NCBI GenBank assembly: GCA_021739765.1 | Contig: JAIPBD010000012.1 | Span: 1-64,000, forward strand | Length of the DNA stretch: 64,000 nt | DNA from: Melioribacteraceae bacterium | GTDB lineage: Bacteria > Bacteroidota > Ignavibacteria > Ignavibacteriales > Melioribacteraceae | Reading direction: 5' to 3' | Shown: positions 8,081 to 17,568 of the stretch, piece after piece | Position numbering within the stretch: position 1 is the stretch's first letter | Layout: each line of letters begins with the position of its first letter | Translations under genes and position numbers: made by a program | The notes under the pieces: generated by a model | Databases searched by the model: none | What the model saw: the letters and a program-made list of their open reading frames with translations, nothing else | Told to the model about the DNA's origin: nothing

Positions 8081-10561
8081 ATGAAATCTTTCGGGAATTA
8101 CATGCATGTTATTCTAACAGTATTTTTAAGTTTCACTTTTATCCACGCTCAGCAAAACACACTAAAAATCAACGATTCCGGTTACTACGAAATCCCGAGT
8201 CTAAATGTGATGATGTTTGATGACTTTTACCCGGAAGGTCACCAAGGCGGATTAAGCATCGTGCAATTTGGGAAACGGATTGCCGCGAATGGTGATCTTA
8301 GACTCGAACCAACACCGGGCCAATGGTCGCCGGTTCCAAAGGTTGGTGAAAGAATAATTGACCGGGAAAATGGAATGATTTCGGCTTCACTTGCCTTCCC
8401 CGATTCTACAAAAGATAAAAAGGGATTTAACCCGGTGGATTATCCTGATTTAAAATTTCGTTACACAATTAAAACAGAAGCCGTGGGAAATCAAATTAAA
8501 CTGACTGTAAATCTGGAAGATGATTTACCCGAGGAATGGATTGGGAAAGTTGGTTTTAATCTGGAAATTTTTCCGGGTCATTATTTTGGCGAGCATTATT
8601 TGATGGATGGAAAGTCCGGCAGTTTTCCTCAGCAGGCCAACGGTCCGGTATTTATAGATGATGATGGAAATTTGCAAATTGAAGAATTAGCGGTCGGTTC
8701 CGAATTAATAATTGCTCCGGGAAATATTCAAAACAGATTTGAAGTAAAAAGTTTGGGATCGCCGCTTCAGCTAATTGATGGCAGGGGATTACATAATAAC
8801 GGTTGGTTCATATTGCGATCGGTTGTCGATGTTAACTCAACGGAAAATGAAATTGAATGGTTAATTACACCTTCGTACGATTTGGCATGGCGATATAATC
8901 CTGTCGTTCAAGTTTCACAAGTCGGCTATCATCCAGCTCAGAGCAAATTCGCCGTTGTAGAATTGGATAAACTTGAAGAAAAATTCAAAAATATTTCCTT
9001 AATTAGAATCGATAAAGGTTCACAAAAAATCATTAAAAGTGAAATCGCTCCAACGCCTTGGGGCGAATTTCTACGGTACAAATATATCCGTTTTGATTTT
9101 AGCGAAATTAAAGAGGAGGGATTGTATTTTATTAAATATGGCGAAAATTATTCCAACAGATTTGAGATAAAAAAATCTGTTTTTAGCCGTCATGTTTGGC
9201 AGCCGACTCTGGAATATTTCCTTCCGGTGCAGATGTGTCACATGAAAGTTATCGAAAAATACAGAACGTGGCATGGACTGTGTCATATGGATGACGCGAG
9301 AATGGCTCCTATAAATCACAATCATTTTGACGGTTATATTCAAGGCGGTTCAACATTAACAAATTTTAATCCGGGGGAAAATGTACCCGGACTTAATTCC
9401 GGCGGATGGCACGACGCGGGGGATTATGATCTTCGCGTTGAATCGCAAGCCGGAACAATTTATAAACTTGCTTTAGCTTATTATTTTTTCGGAGATAAAA
9501 CAGACCAGACGACCATTGATAACGAAAACAATTTGGTTGAAATTCATAAACCCGATGGTAAACCGGATATTCTTCAACAAATCGAACATGGACTTTACTC
9601 GGTTATTGGCGCTTATGAATCACTCGGTCGATTATATCGGGGAATCATTTGCCCGACACTCGATCAATATGTACTTCTTGGTGATGGTTCAACAATGACG
9701 GATAATTTTCATTATCGAAATAACGAAAATGATCCCATTCTTAACAAACCTTTGCCGGAGGATGACCGGTGGGTTTTTACCGAGAATAATCCGAGAAGGG
9801 AATTAGCGGTTATTCAAAAATTGGCATTTGCCGGGAATGTATTAAAAGAGTTCAATCCACAATTGGCAGGCAAAAGTTTAAACGCGGTAGTTGACTTATT
9901 CGAAAAATTTGAAAACACAGACGCGAGATTAAAAATTAATGCCGCCGCCGAATTATTTTTAGCAACAGATGATAAAAAGTACGCAGATGTTTTGTTTGAG
10001 AATACTGAATTGATTGCTAAAAGAATTTCAGATTATGGTGCAACTATCGGACGGTTTGTTGAGAAATCCGACGATGAAAAATTTAATGAAACCATAAAAG
10101 CCGCAGTAAAAATTGAATATGCAAAAATAGTAGAACAGCAAAAATCAAATCCTTATGGAATTCCTTACGAACCACATATTTGGGGAGCGGGATGGGGCAT
10201 TCAAGAATTTGGGGTGAATTTATTGTTTTTGCATTTAGGATTTCCGGAGATTGTTTCCACCGAATACGCATTTAACGCACTAAATTTTGTTCTCGGCTGC
10301 CACCCGGGAGAGAATACAGCTTCATTTGTTTCCGGTGTCGGATCGAAGTCATTAACTGTCGCTTATGGAGTTAACCGGGCGGATTGGTCATACATTCCCG
10401 GAGGTGTTGCCAGCGGAACCGCACTGATAAGACCGGATCTACCGGAGCTAAAAGAGTGGCCCTACTTTTGGCAGCAAACCGAATATGTAATCGGAGGCGG
10501 GGGAACAAACTTTATGCTGTTGGCAATGGCGGCGGACTATTTGATGAAAACAGAGTTATAG
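8081..10561 (+). CDS. Glycoside hydrolase family 9 (endoglucanase-like)
   Basis: The 826-residue protein has a signal peptide (ending FIHAQ near 23), a ~250-residue N-terminal beta-rich region without clear family, a CelD-type immunoglobulin-like domain starting at QVSQVGYHP (277), and a GH9 (alpha/alpha)6 catalytic domain. GGWHDAGDYD at 441-450 carries the paired Asp residues, one of which activates water, and YFWQQTEYVI near 795-804 places Glu801 as the general acid. VLGCHPGENTASFVSG matches the conserved GH9 region that precedes it. GH9 enzymes cleave beta-1,4-glucans or related beta-linked backbones, so its presence beside uronan enzymes is unexpected. It is separated from the propeller gene by 110 bp and could have its own promoter. 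Confidence 0.87.
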   Translation: MKSFGNYMHVILTVFLSFTFIHAQQNTLKINDSGYYEIPSLNVMMFDDFYPEGHQGGLSIVQFGKRIAANGDLRLEPTPGQWSPVPKVGERIIDRENGMISASLAFPDSTKDKKGFNPVDYPDLKFRYTIKTEAVGNQIKLTVNLEDDLPEEWIGKVGFNLEIFPGHYFGEHYLMDGKSGSFPQQANGPVFIDDDGNLQIEELAVGSELIIAPGNIQNRFEVKSLGSPLQLIDGRGLHNNGWFILRSVVDVNSTENEIEWLITPSYDLAWRYNPVVQVSQVGYHPAQSKFAVVELDKLEEKFKNISLIRIDKGSQKIIKSEIAPTPWGEFLRYKYIRFDFSEIKEEGLYFIKYGENYSNRFEIKKSVFSRHVWQPTLEYFLPVQMCHMKVIEKYRTWHGLCHMDDARMAPINHNHFDGYIQGGSTLTNFNPGENVPGLNSGGWHDAGDYDLRVESQAGTIYKLALAYYFFGDKTDQTTIDNENNLVEIHKPDGKPDILQQIEHGLYSVIGAYESLGRLYRGIICPTLDQYVLLGDGSTMTDNFHYRNNENDPILNKPLPEDDRWVFTENNPRRELAVIQKLAFAGNVLKEFNPQLAGKSLNAVVDLFEKFENTDARLKINAAAELFLATDDKKYADVLFENTELIAKRISDYGATIGRFVEKSDDEKFNETIKAAVKIEYAKIVEQQKSNPYGIPYEPHIWGAGWGIQEFGVNLLFLHLGFPEIVSTEYAFNALNFVLGCHPGENTASFVSGVGSKSLTVAYGVNRADWSYIPGGVASGTALIRPDLPELKEWPYFWQQTEYVIGGGGTNFMLLAMAADYLMKTEL

Positions 10562-10574
10562 AGAACAAACACTT

Positions 10575-11510
10575 TTATTTTCGAAGTTTGCTTGAAATGA
10601 AAATCCTAATGTCGTAATTAAAGTTGGTAAAGAAGGGTTTGCTAAAAATATATTTAATGCCAATTTTTCGAATTAAAAACATATATGTAAAAAATATCCA
10701 ATCAAACCTATCAGAGTCCCTTGCTTGCCACCGTATGGTTTGAATCTTTTTTATAATTGCGCTCTCCAGTTCCTTTTGGGAAAAGTTCAAGTTGGAGTGT
10801 TCAATTAAACGAAGATGATTTTCAATCGCGATTATGTTATAAATCATATTATCAAAAGAATGAGTAATCGCGCTTCCTTCGTGGTGTCTTACGATTACAT
10901 CAAGATTATCGGTCGCGCCGAATTTAAATCCTTCAAAAGCGCATTTAAACCAAAAATCGCCATCCTCAATAAATTTCATATATCTGTCGAAGCCGCCAAT
11001 TTTATCAATAACAACTCTTTTAATAAGTACACAAGATGTTCTGATTGGGGGTGGTGATAAAAGTGAAAGTGCTGAACCAAAATTGAAATCGGACGAATTA
11101 TAGCTTTTTATAACCTCGTCGGTTTCAAACTGTTTAATTCTGTAAGCGGAATGAATTAAATCGACATTTTGAGTTTGAAGAGATTCGATCTGATTCGCTA
11201 AATACTTTTCACTCCAAAGGTCGTCCGAATCCAAAAAGCAAATCAAATCACCTTGAGATGATGCGAATCCAAAATTTCTTGCGGATGATTTTCCGGAATT
11301 ATTTTGATGATAATATTTTATTCGCGAATCTTCGGCTGCAAATTTATTTCCAATTTGGGATGTGTTATCACATGATCCGTCGTCTATTATCAAACATTCC
11401 CAATTCGAATAGATTTGATTAATTAAACATCGAAGCGCATCTGGAAGATACTTTCCATAATTATAAGATGGAATTATGATGGAAACAAGGCCGGATTTGG
11501 TATCAATCAT
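10575..11510 (-). CDS. Family 2 glycosyltransferase
   Basis: The first 100 residues are a standard GT-A nucleotide-sugar domain: VSIIIPSYNYGKYLPDALR, LIIDDGSCDNTS and the metal-binding LDSDDLWS. GGFDRYMKFIEDGDFWFK is the acceptor-side motif common in GT2 enzymes of surface polysaccharide clusters. No membrane helices are evident, so it is likely cytoplasmic or peripheral. It is the last gene of the minus-strand NRPS/PP-loop group, 71 bp downstream of the NRPS, and converges with the GH9 gene with only 13 bp between stops. This position suggests that the product of the NRPS group is linked to a sugar or polysaccharide, but it could also be an independent gene. Confidence 0.85.
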   Translation of the reverse strand: MIDTKSGLVSIIIPSYNYGKYLPDALRCLINQIYSNWECLIIDDGSCDNTSQIGNKFAAEDSRIKYYHQNNSGKSSARNFGFASSQGDLICFLDSDDLWSEKYLANQIESLQTQNVDLIHSAYRIKQFETDEVIKSYNSSDFNFGSALSLLSPPPIRTSCVLIKRVVIDKIGGFDRYMKFIEDGDFWFKCAFEGFKFGATDNLDVIVRHHEGSAITHSFDNMIYNIIAIENHLRLIEHSNLNFSQKELESAIIKKIQTIRWQARDSDRFDWIFFTYMFLIRKIGIKYIFSKPFFTNFNYDIRIFISSKLRK

Positions 11511-11581
11511 ATTAGAAAAGGGTCAACTCTAAATTTGTTAGCCAAATTAAAAAAAAAATGTTTTAGTTCCTTCTTTTCAAT

Positions 11582-14500
11582 TTAGAATTGACGATTCTGG
11601 ATAATTAATTTCAGTTTCTCCGCAATCAATTTTCCACCGTCATCTTTGTGTACAGTATTATGATCTCCGGGAATTTGATGAATCGTGAATTTCCCGTCAA
11701 TAAACGGATGAAACGCGAAATATTTTTCAATTGGTGAAATAAATCGATCCGTTGCCTGAAAGTATTCTATATCAACTTTAGTTTTAACCGGAACGTATTT
11801 TTCAGCCGCGGCGCGGTGAATATCTAATACAGTTACATCGGCAAAGAAATTATCAATTGCTTCAACTTGTTCGTCGTGGTTTTTCGATCCATTAAAAAGA
11901 TTACGAATTTTACCGATTAATACGGTTCGTATTCCCTCGGAATTAATCCTGAGCTTGTAATAATAAAGCCGCTTATTAATTTTTTCCCATGTATAAAAAA
12001 TGCTTTTAACCAGCGCCGATTTCCGGTTAAATTCATTGTAATTAATATCAAGACTGACAGTATCCAGAATTAATAATCGCACATCGTTAATACCTAGTTT
12101 TCGTAGCTGCTTCACCATTTCAAATACAATAATTCCGCTTACCGAATATCCCAAAAGTAAATAGGGTCCTTTGGGGCGAAGCTTGAGCAATTCTTCAATA
12201 TATTCGGACGCAATCTCTTCTATTGTTTTTTCCTTCGATGAATCCAATAATTCCATTCTGGATTCGAATCCATAAACAGGATATTCATCGCCTAAAAATT
12301 TGGAAATCACATAGAAAAAATGAACACTTTCGTGTGGAGAAATACAGATTAAAGGAATGTTTTCGCCCTTGGTTTGAATCGGAATTACTCTGGATTGTTC
12401 CTTTTCAAATTCTTTAATAAATCCATTTAGGTCCCTAATTGTCGGCGCTTGGAAAACTGCCGAAAGCGGGAGTTTCTTCTTTAATGATTTGTTGATCGAA
12501 TTCATCAGTTCAACCGCAAGAAGTGAATGTCCACCAAGATCAAAATAATTTGAATCCAATCCAATTTTATCAACTTTTAACACTTTCTGCCAGATTTCGG
12601 CAAGTTGTAATTCCTCCCGGGTTGTCGGCTCTTTATAATGAGTTTCGCTTTCCGGAGAATCAAAATCCGGATTGGGTAACGATTTAGAATCGATTTTTCC
12701 GTTTGCGGTTAGTGGAATTGATTCGATCTCAATAAATTGTGCGGGAATCATATATTCCGGCAGCTTTTTTTTGAGGAAAACTTTTAGTTCAGAATTGGAT
12801 GGATTTTCGCCGGAATAAAACACACAATAAGCGATAAGCCTTTTCGTTTTGTAAATATCATCCAACGCCAAAACTACACATTCTTTTATTTTTTCGAATG
12901 ATTGCAAAACCGATTCAATTTCCCCAAGCTCAATTCGATAACCCCTTACTTTTACCTGCCCGTCTTTTCTTCCCGAAAATATAATTTGTCCGTCCGATAA
13001 CCTTTTTCCGTAATCGCCGGATTTGTAAAGTTTACTTTCATTATTAAACGGATTATCAACAAATTTTTCTTTAGTAATTTCTGAATCATTTAAATAACCT
13101 GTCGAAATCCCGGCTCCGGAAATGTAAATTTCGCCTTCAACATTGAATGGAACCGGTTTGAGATTATTATCTAAAATATATATCTGTCTGTTTTCTACAG
13201 GCAAACCGATTGGAAGTGAAGTTTGGTAATTGAATGTGGAATCATATTTGTGAAGTAAACAACCGGCAACAGTTTCTGTCGGACCGTACGAATTAAATAC
13301 GTCAACATTTCCGTTAAATGCGGAATGTATTTTTTCGGCGAGGTCTACTTTAAATTCATCTCCACCAACTATAACTTTCCGGATTTTAGACTTCCCTAAT
13401 TTATCGATTGGAAGGAATTGAATATGAGCGGGTGTAAGTTTGATTACATCAACCAAATTATCTTCAATTATTTTTTCTGTTATGGTTCCAATATCTTCAT
13501 TGCCGTAAATAACCACAGTTCCACCCGAACATATTGGGGCAAACAATGAAGTTATCGTGATGTCAAAGGAAATAGATGAATGCAATGGGAAGTTCGCTTT
13601 ATCATCTTGAATATAAATTTTCTTTGCCCACATAATGTGGTTGTACAATCCTTGATGCGGGATTTTTACGCCTTTGGGTAAACCGGTTGATCCGGAAGTA
13701 TAAATTACATACGCGAGCGAATCACTTCCGGGGTGAACATCCGGTTGTTTATCTGACAGATCTTCATCAGAAAAATCATCGAATCCAATGATATCTATTT
13801 GCGGAAAACGTGATTTGAGATCGGCTTTATATTCGTCATCGCAGAATAATATTCTAATCTTGCTCTCTTTTAGCATAAAATCGATTCGTGAAGTCGGGTT
13901 TATGGGATCGATAGGAAGATACGCGGCACCGGATTTAAGGATTCCCATTATATTTATCATCAGCAAGTCAGATCGATTCCCGTATACGCCCGCCAACTCA
14001 CCGGATTTAATCTTTTTCTTTTCAACTAAATAGTTCGCGACTTGATTTGATTTACTCTTCAGCTCTGAATAAGACAGAATTTTGTTTCCAAATTTTACAG
14101 CCGTTGAATTAGGGTTTTTTAATACTTGCTGTTCAAACAAATCCAAAATTGTTTCGTTTTCCGGATAACGGACAATTGTATTGTTAAACTTTTCAATCTG
14201 CTCATTTATTTCAGACTCATTCAAATAGGGGATTTCGTCTATTTGGTTGTCGGGATTTTTTACGATCTCATCCAACACATTTTGAAAATGTTCAATCATT
14301 TTTTGCATTGTCGGTTCTTTAAACAACGCGATGTTGTATTCCCAAAGCAAAGTGATTCCCGAAAATTGTTTCTCCTTTGAATCTCCGGCAGATTTTTGAA
14401 ATCGTGGAACCGCAATAACATTCAGATCGAATTTGCTCGAACCGTTGCTGATTGCTTCAGTTATTTTTACTTCGAGGTCAGTGAGTTCAAGCGATTCCAT

Positions 14501-17419
14501 AGGGGAATCATGAAACGCAAATGCTGATTGGAAAATCGGATTAATACTCTGATCTCGAATTGGCTGCACAGCTGTTACAACTTTGTCGAAAGGGACATCT
14601 TGATTATCGAACGCGTCGAGAGAATGTTTTTTTAACTGAGCAAATAATTCCCGTGTTGATAAGTTTTTGCTTAAATCCAGCCGGAAAACCACATTGTTCA
14701 CAAATGTGCCGAGAATTCCTTCTGTTTCTTTCCATCTTCGGTTCGCGATTGCAGAGCCAATCGCAATATCATCTTGCCCCGAATAACGGTGCATAAGAAT
14801 ACCGTAAGCCGCAAACATTGTTAAGAATAAAGTAACACCTTCTTTTTTGCTGAAATTTTCCAATTTACCGCAAAGTTCTGCCGGGAGTTCCAACCGAATA
14901 ATTTTTCCGTTAAAAGTTTGTTGTGCCGGGCGGGCGAAATCGAGTGGAAGCCGGAGAACTGGATTTGCCCCTTTAAGTCTGGTTTTCCAATAGTTTAATT
15001 GGTTTTCGAGAACTTCTCCACTCATCCACTTTCTTTGCCAGTAAGCAAAATCTTTGAATTGAATCGGGAGTTCCGGAAGTGAAACTTCAACACCTGAATC
15101 GAAGTGTTTATAAAAATCAAACATTTCTTTCATCAGGATATTGAACGACCATCCGTCGTGCACAAAATGATGCTCAACCTGGAACAAGGTAAATTCATTT
15201 TTCTCAATCTCAATTAGTTTCCACCGGATTAAGGGCAGCTCACTCAGATTAAAAGGAATCGCGAAGAAGTCATTCATCAAATTTTCTATGTTTTCGCCTT
15301 TTTGAAGAGAAGCTTTCTCGAGAGAAAAAGGTTTATATTCATGAACAACTTGGCAAGGTTTGCCATCAATTTCCGGAAATGTTGTTCTCAAAATTTCGTG
15401 TCGTTGAACGAGAGCATTTAGACTTTTTTCTAACGCATCGAAATTCAGCGTTCCCTTAAAATCAATCTTCGCCTGCGTTTGATACGCCCTGCTTGTTGGA
15501 TTTAATTTCTCAATAAACCACATTCGTTCTTGAGTAAAGGATATCGGAATTAAAGCACCATCCGGCGCCTGTGGAATTATTACCGAACTCCGTTTTGTCG
15601 TCTGGAGGATGGAATCAATTTTAGTCGCAAGTTTATCAAGTTTTGGAACTTGGAATATATATTTCAAACTAAATTCACACCGGAAATGCTGTCGGATTCG
15701 AGAGGCTAATTGAGTTGCTTGCAGAGAATTACCACCAAGATTGAAAAAATTATCATTACGACTTATCGTAGATTTTCCGAGTACATTTTTCCATATTTCA
15801 CACAGTTGCAATTCTGTTTCTGAATTTGGCGCTTCATACTCTTCAGATATAACAGAGACTTTTTGAGAAGGGTCCGGTAAAATGTCACGGTCTAATTTCC
15901 CGTTTGGAGTCAGAGGCATTTTTTGTAAAACGGTGAAGGATTCGGGAATCATATATTCCGGTAATGATTCCGACAGGGATTTACGAAGATTTTCTTCCGA
16001 ATAAAGTTGTGTTTCATTTACAACCAAATAAGCAGCAATCGATTTTGCTCCTGAATCGTTTTCTCTTACGATAACAGCGGCTTGTTTGATGTTTTTTAGA
16101 TCGCTTAGCATCGTTTCAATTTCTTCCAACTCGATTCTAAATCCACGAATTTTAACCTGATTATCAACGCGGCCGATAAAATCAATATTTCCATCGGGAA
16201 GAAGTTTTACTCGATCACCGGTTTTATATAATCGTTCATTTTCGTTGTTAGGATTTCTTCTAAAGGAAAATTTTTGATTTGTCAATTCTGGATTGTTTCT
16301 ATAGCCAAGCGCAACACCTTTTCCGCCTATATACAATTCGCCTTCTTTTGCTTCATTTCCATTCTCATCAAGAATATATACAATCGTGTTGTTGATCGCT
16401 TTCCCGATAGGGATGGAATTCACTTCAATATTTCGGATATCCGGGATTTGGTAACAACAAGTAAAAGTTGTGTTTTCGGTCGGCCCATAACCATTAATTA
16501 ATTGCGAGTTGGTCAATAATACTTGAGCTTTTTTAATGTGTTTTACCGAAAGGGCTTCACCGCCGGTAATTATAAATCGCACGGTTTTAATAACTTCGGG
16601 ATCTTCATCAATCAATAAGTTAAACAAGCTGGAGGTTAACCAAAGACAAGTGATATTGTTCGTTTTTATTGTTGATTTTAAAACATCAAATTCGGGAACT
16701 CTCCCAGGATATAAAACACATTTCGCTCCATTTAAAAGAGCACCCCAAATTTCAAATGTCGATGCATCAAAACTTGTTGGGGCAAGCTGAAGGAAAACAT
16801 GGTTTTCGCTAAACGGGAAATAATCGGTTTCAATTACTAATCGTACAATTCCCCGATGTGGTATTTCAACTCCGTTCGGTTTTCCCGTCGTTCCGGAAGT
16901 GTACATCACATAAGCTAAGTTTTCAGAAGAAAATGAATTGTTAATATTCGCGTCACTTTCCAAATCAATTTCTTTTTTATCGGAATCGAGATAACATATC
17001 TTAACATCTATTTTGCTAAGTGATTGCCGGTGAGCAATATTAGAAATAATTAATGACGCACCGGAATTGTTAATCATATACGAAATACGATTTGGCGGAT
17101 ATCTCAGATCGAGTGGGAGATAAGCCGCTCCCGTTTTCAGAATCGCTAATATTGAGATAATCAGCTCAAATGATTTCTCAAAGTATACACCAACTATTTC
17201 ACCTTCTTTAATCCCATTTTTGATAAGGTAGCGAGCTAATCTGTTGACCTCTTTATTTAACTCGTTGTATGATAAATTCTGATCAAGAAAGCTAAGTGCA
17301 ATTTTGTCGGGAAACTTTTTTACGCAGTCTTCAAAAATTTCAGTAACGCATTTTTCTAAGGGATTTATGAAAGATACACTGTTGGTCTGCGTATCTATTT
17401 TTCTGTCGATATCATTCAA
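11582..17419 (-). CDS. Two-module NRPS, A-T-C-A-T-TE
   Basis: Domains by residue: A1 about 20-510 (YTSGTTGKPNG at 173-183, GYGPTE at 310-315, NGKLDR at 506-511), T1 with phosphopantetheine Ser565, C about 620-1060 with HHFVHDG at 750-756, A2 about 1080-1582 (YTSGSTGLPKG at 1240-1250), T2 with Ser1632, and TE from about 1690 with Ser1759. The A1 pocket residues read D-A-F-W-I-G-G-T-F-K, the classical valine code. A2 reads D-I-T-K-I-G-S-A-G-K, nearest to Asp/Asn-type codes. The predicted product is a Val-X dipeptide or its transferred form; no epimerase is present. TE has GYSVSG rather than GxSxG. The start is TTG, just after an in-frame stop, so no longer N-terminus is possible. Confidence 0.93.
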   Translation of the reverse strand: MNDIDRKIDTQTNSVSFINPLEKCVTEIFEDCVKKFPDKIALSFLDQNLSYNELNKEVNRLARYLIKNGIKEGEIVGVYFEKSFELIISILAILKTGAAYLPLDLRYPPNRISYMINNSGASLIISNIAHRQSLSKIDVKICYLDSDKKEIDLESDANINNSFSSENLAYVMYTSGTTGKPNGVEIPHRGIVRLVIETDYFPFSENHVFLQLAPTSFDASTFEIWGALLNGAKCVLYPGRVPEFDVLKSTIKTNNITCLWLTSSLFNLLIDEDPEVIKTVRFIITGGEALSVKHIKKAQVLLTNSQLINGYGPTENTTFTCCYQIPDIRNIEVNSIPIGKAINNTIVYILDENGNEAKEGELYIGGKGVALGYRNNPELTNQKFSFRRNPNNENERLYKTGDRVKLLPDGNIDFIGRVDNQVKIRGFRIELEEIETMLSDLKNIKQAAVIVRENDSGAKSIAAYLVVNETQLYSEENLRKSLSESLPEYMIPESFTVLQKMPLTPNGKLDRDILPDPSQKVSVISEEYEAPNSETELQLCEIWKNVLGKSTISRNDNFFNLGGNSLQATQLASRIRQHFRCEFSLKYIFQVPKLDKLATKIDSILQTTKRSSVIIPQAPDGALIPISFTQERMWFIEKLNPTSRAYQTQAKIDFKGTLNFDALEKSLNALVQRHEILRTTFPEIDGKPCQVVHEYKPFSLEKASLQKGENIENLMNDFFAIPFNLSELPLIRWKLIEIEKNEFTLFQVEHHFVHDGWSFNILMKEMFDFYKHFDSGVEVSLPELPIQFKDFAYWQRKWMSGEVLENQLNYWKTRLKGANPVLRLPLDFARPAQQTFNGKIIRLELPAELCGKLENFSKKEGVTLFLTMFAAYGILMHRYSGQDDIAIGSAIANRRWKETEGILGTFVNNVVFRLDLSKNLSTRELFAQLKKHSLDAFDNQDVPFDKVVTAVQPIRDQSINPIFQSAFAFHDSPMESLELTDLEVKITEAISNGSSKFDLNVIAVPRFQKSAGDSKEKQFSGITLLWEYNIALFKEPTMQKMIEHFQNVLDEIVKNPDNQIDEIPYLNESEINEQIEKFNNTIVRYPENETILDLFEQQVLKNPNSTAVKFGNKILSYSELKSKSNQVANYLVEKKKIKSGELAGVYGNRSDLLMINIMGILKSGAAYLPIDPINPTSRIDFMLKESKIRILFCDDEYKADLKSRFPQIDIIGFDDFSDEDLSDKQPDVHPGSDSLAYVIYTSGSTGLPKGVKIPHQGLYNHIMWAKKIYIQDDKANFPLHSSISFDITITSLFAPICSGGTVVIYGNEDIGTITEKIIEDNLVDVIKLTPAHIQFLPIDKLGKSKIRKVIVGGDEFKVDLAEKIHSAFNGNVDVFNSYGPTETVAGCLLHKYDSTFNYQTSLPIGLPVENRQIYILDNNLKPVPFNVEGEIYISGAGISTGYLNDSEITKEKFVDNPFNNESKLYKSGDYGKRLSDGQIIFSGRKDGQVKVRGYRIELGEIESVLQSFEKIKECVVLALDDIYKTKRLIAYCVFYSGENPSNSELKVFLKKKLPEYMIPAQFIEIESIPLTANGKIDSKSLPNPDFDSPESETHYKEPTTREELQLAEIWQKVLKVDKIGLDSNYFDLGGHSLLAVELMNSINKSLKKKLPLSAVFQAPTIRDLNGFIKEFEKEQSRVIPIQTKGENIPLICISPHESVHFFYVISKFLGDEYPVYGFESRMELLDSSKEKTIEEIASEYIEELLKLRPKGPYLLLGYSVSGIIVFEMVKQLRKLGINDVRLLILDTVSLDINYNEFNRKSALVKSIFYTWEKINKRLYYYKLRINSEGIRTVLIGKIRNLFNGSKNHDEQVEAIDNFFADVTVLDIHRAAAEKYVPVKTKVDIEYFQATDRFISPIEKYFAFHPFIDGKFTIHQIPGDHNTVHKDDGGKLIAEKLKLIIQNRQF

Positions 17420-17568
17420 GGTTGTTTAATCCATTCCGGTAAAAAAACATTTTTTAACCAATCAATTAAAAAGGAGCGAGGATTTAATTTTTTTTATACG
17501 TGAAAAAAGATCGTCAATTTACTAAAATATTTCAATGCGGAGAAATAAATAGATGCTGTTGCCTGGAA

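Noticed and set aside
10562-10600. CAAAC/GTTTG pairing between the converging GH9 and GT2 genes as a bidirectional terminator
   Set aside because: Only five base pairs form, with a long loop, and part of it lies in coding sequence.
17480-17520. TTGACG and TATAAA upstream of the NRPS on the - strand as a promoter
   Set aside because: The spacing of 13 bases is too short for a sigma70 promoter.
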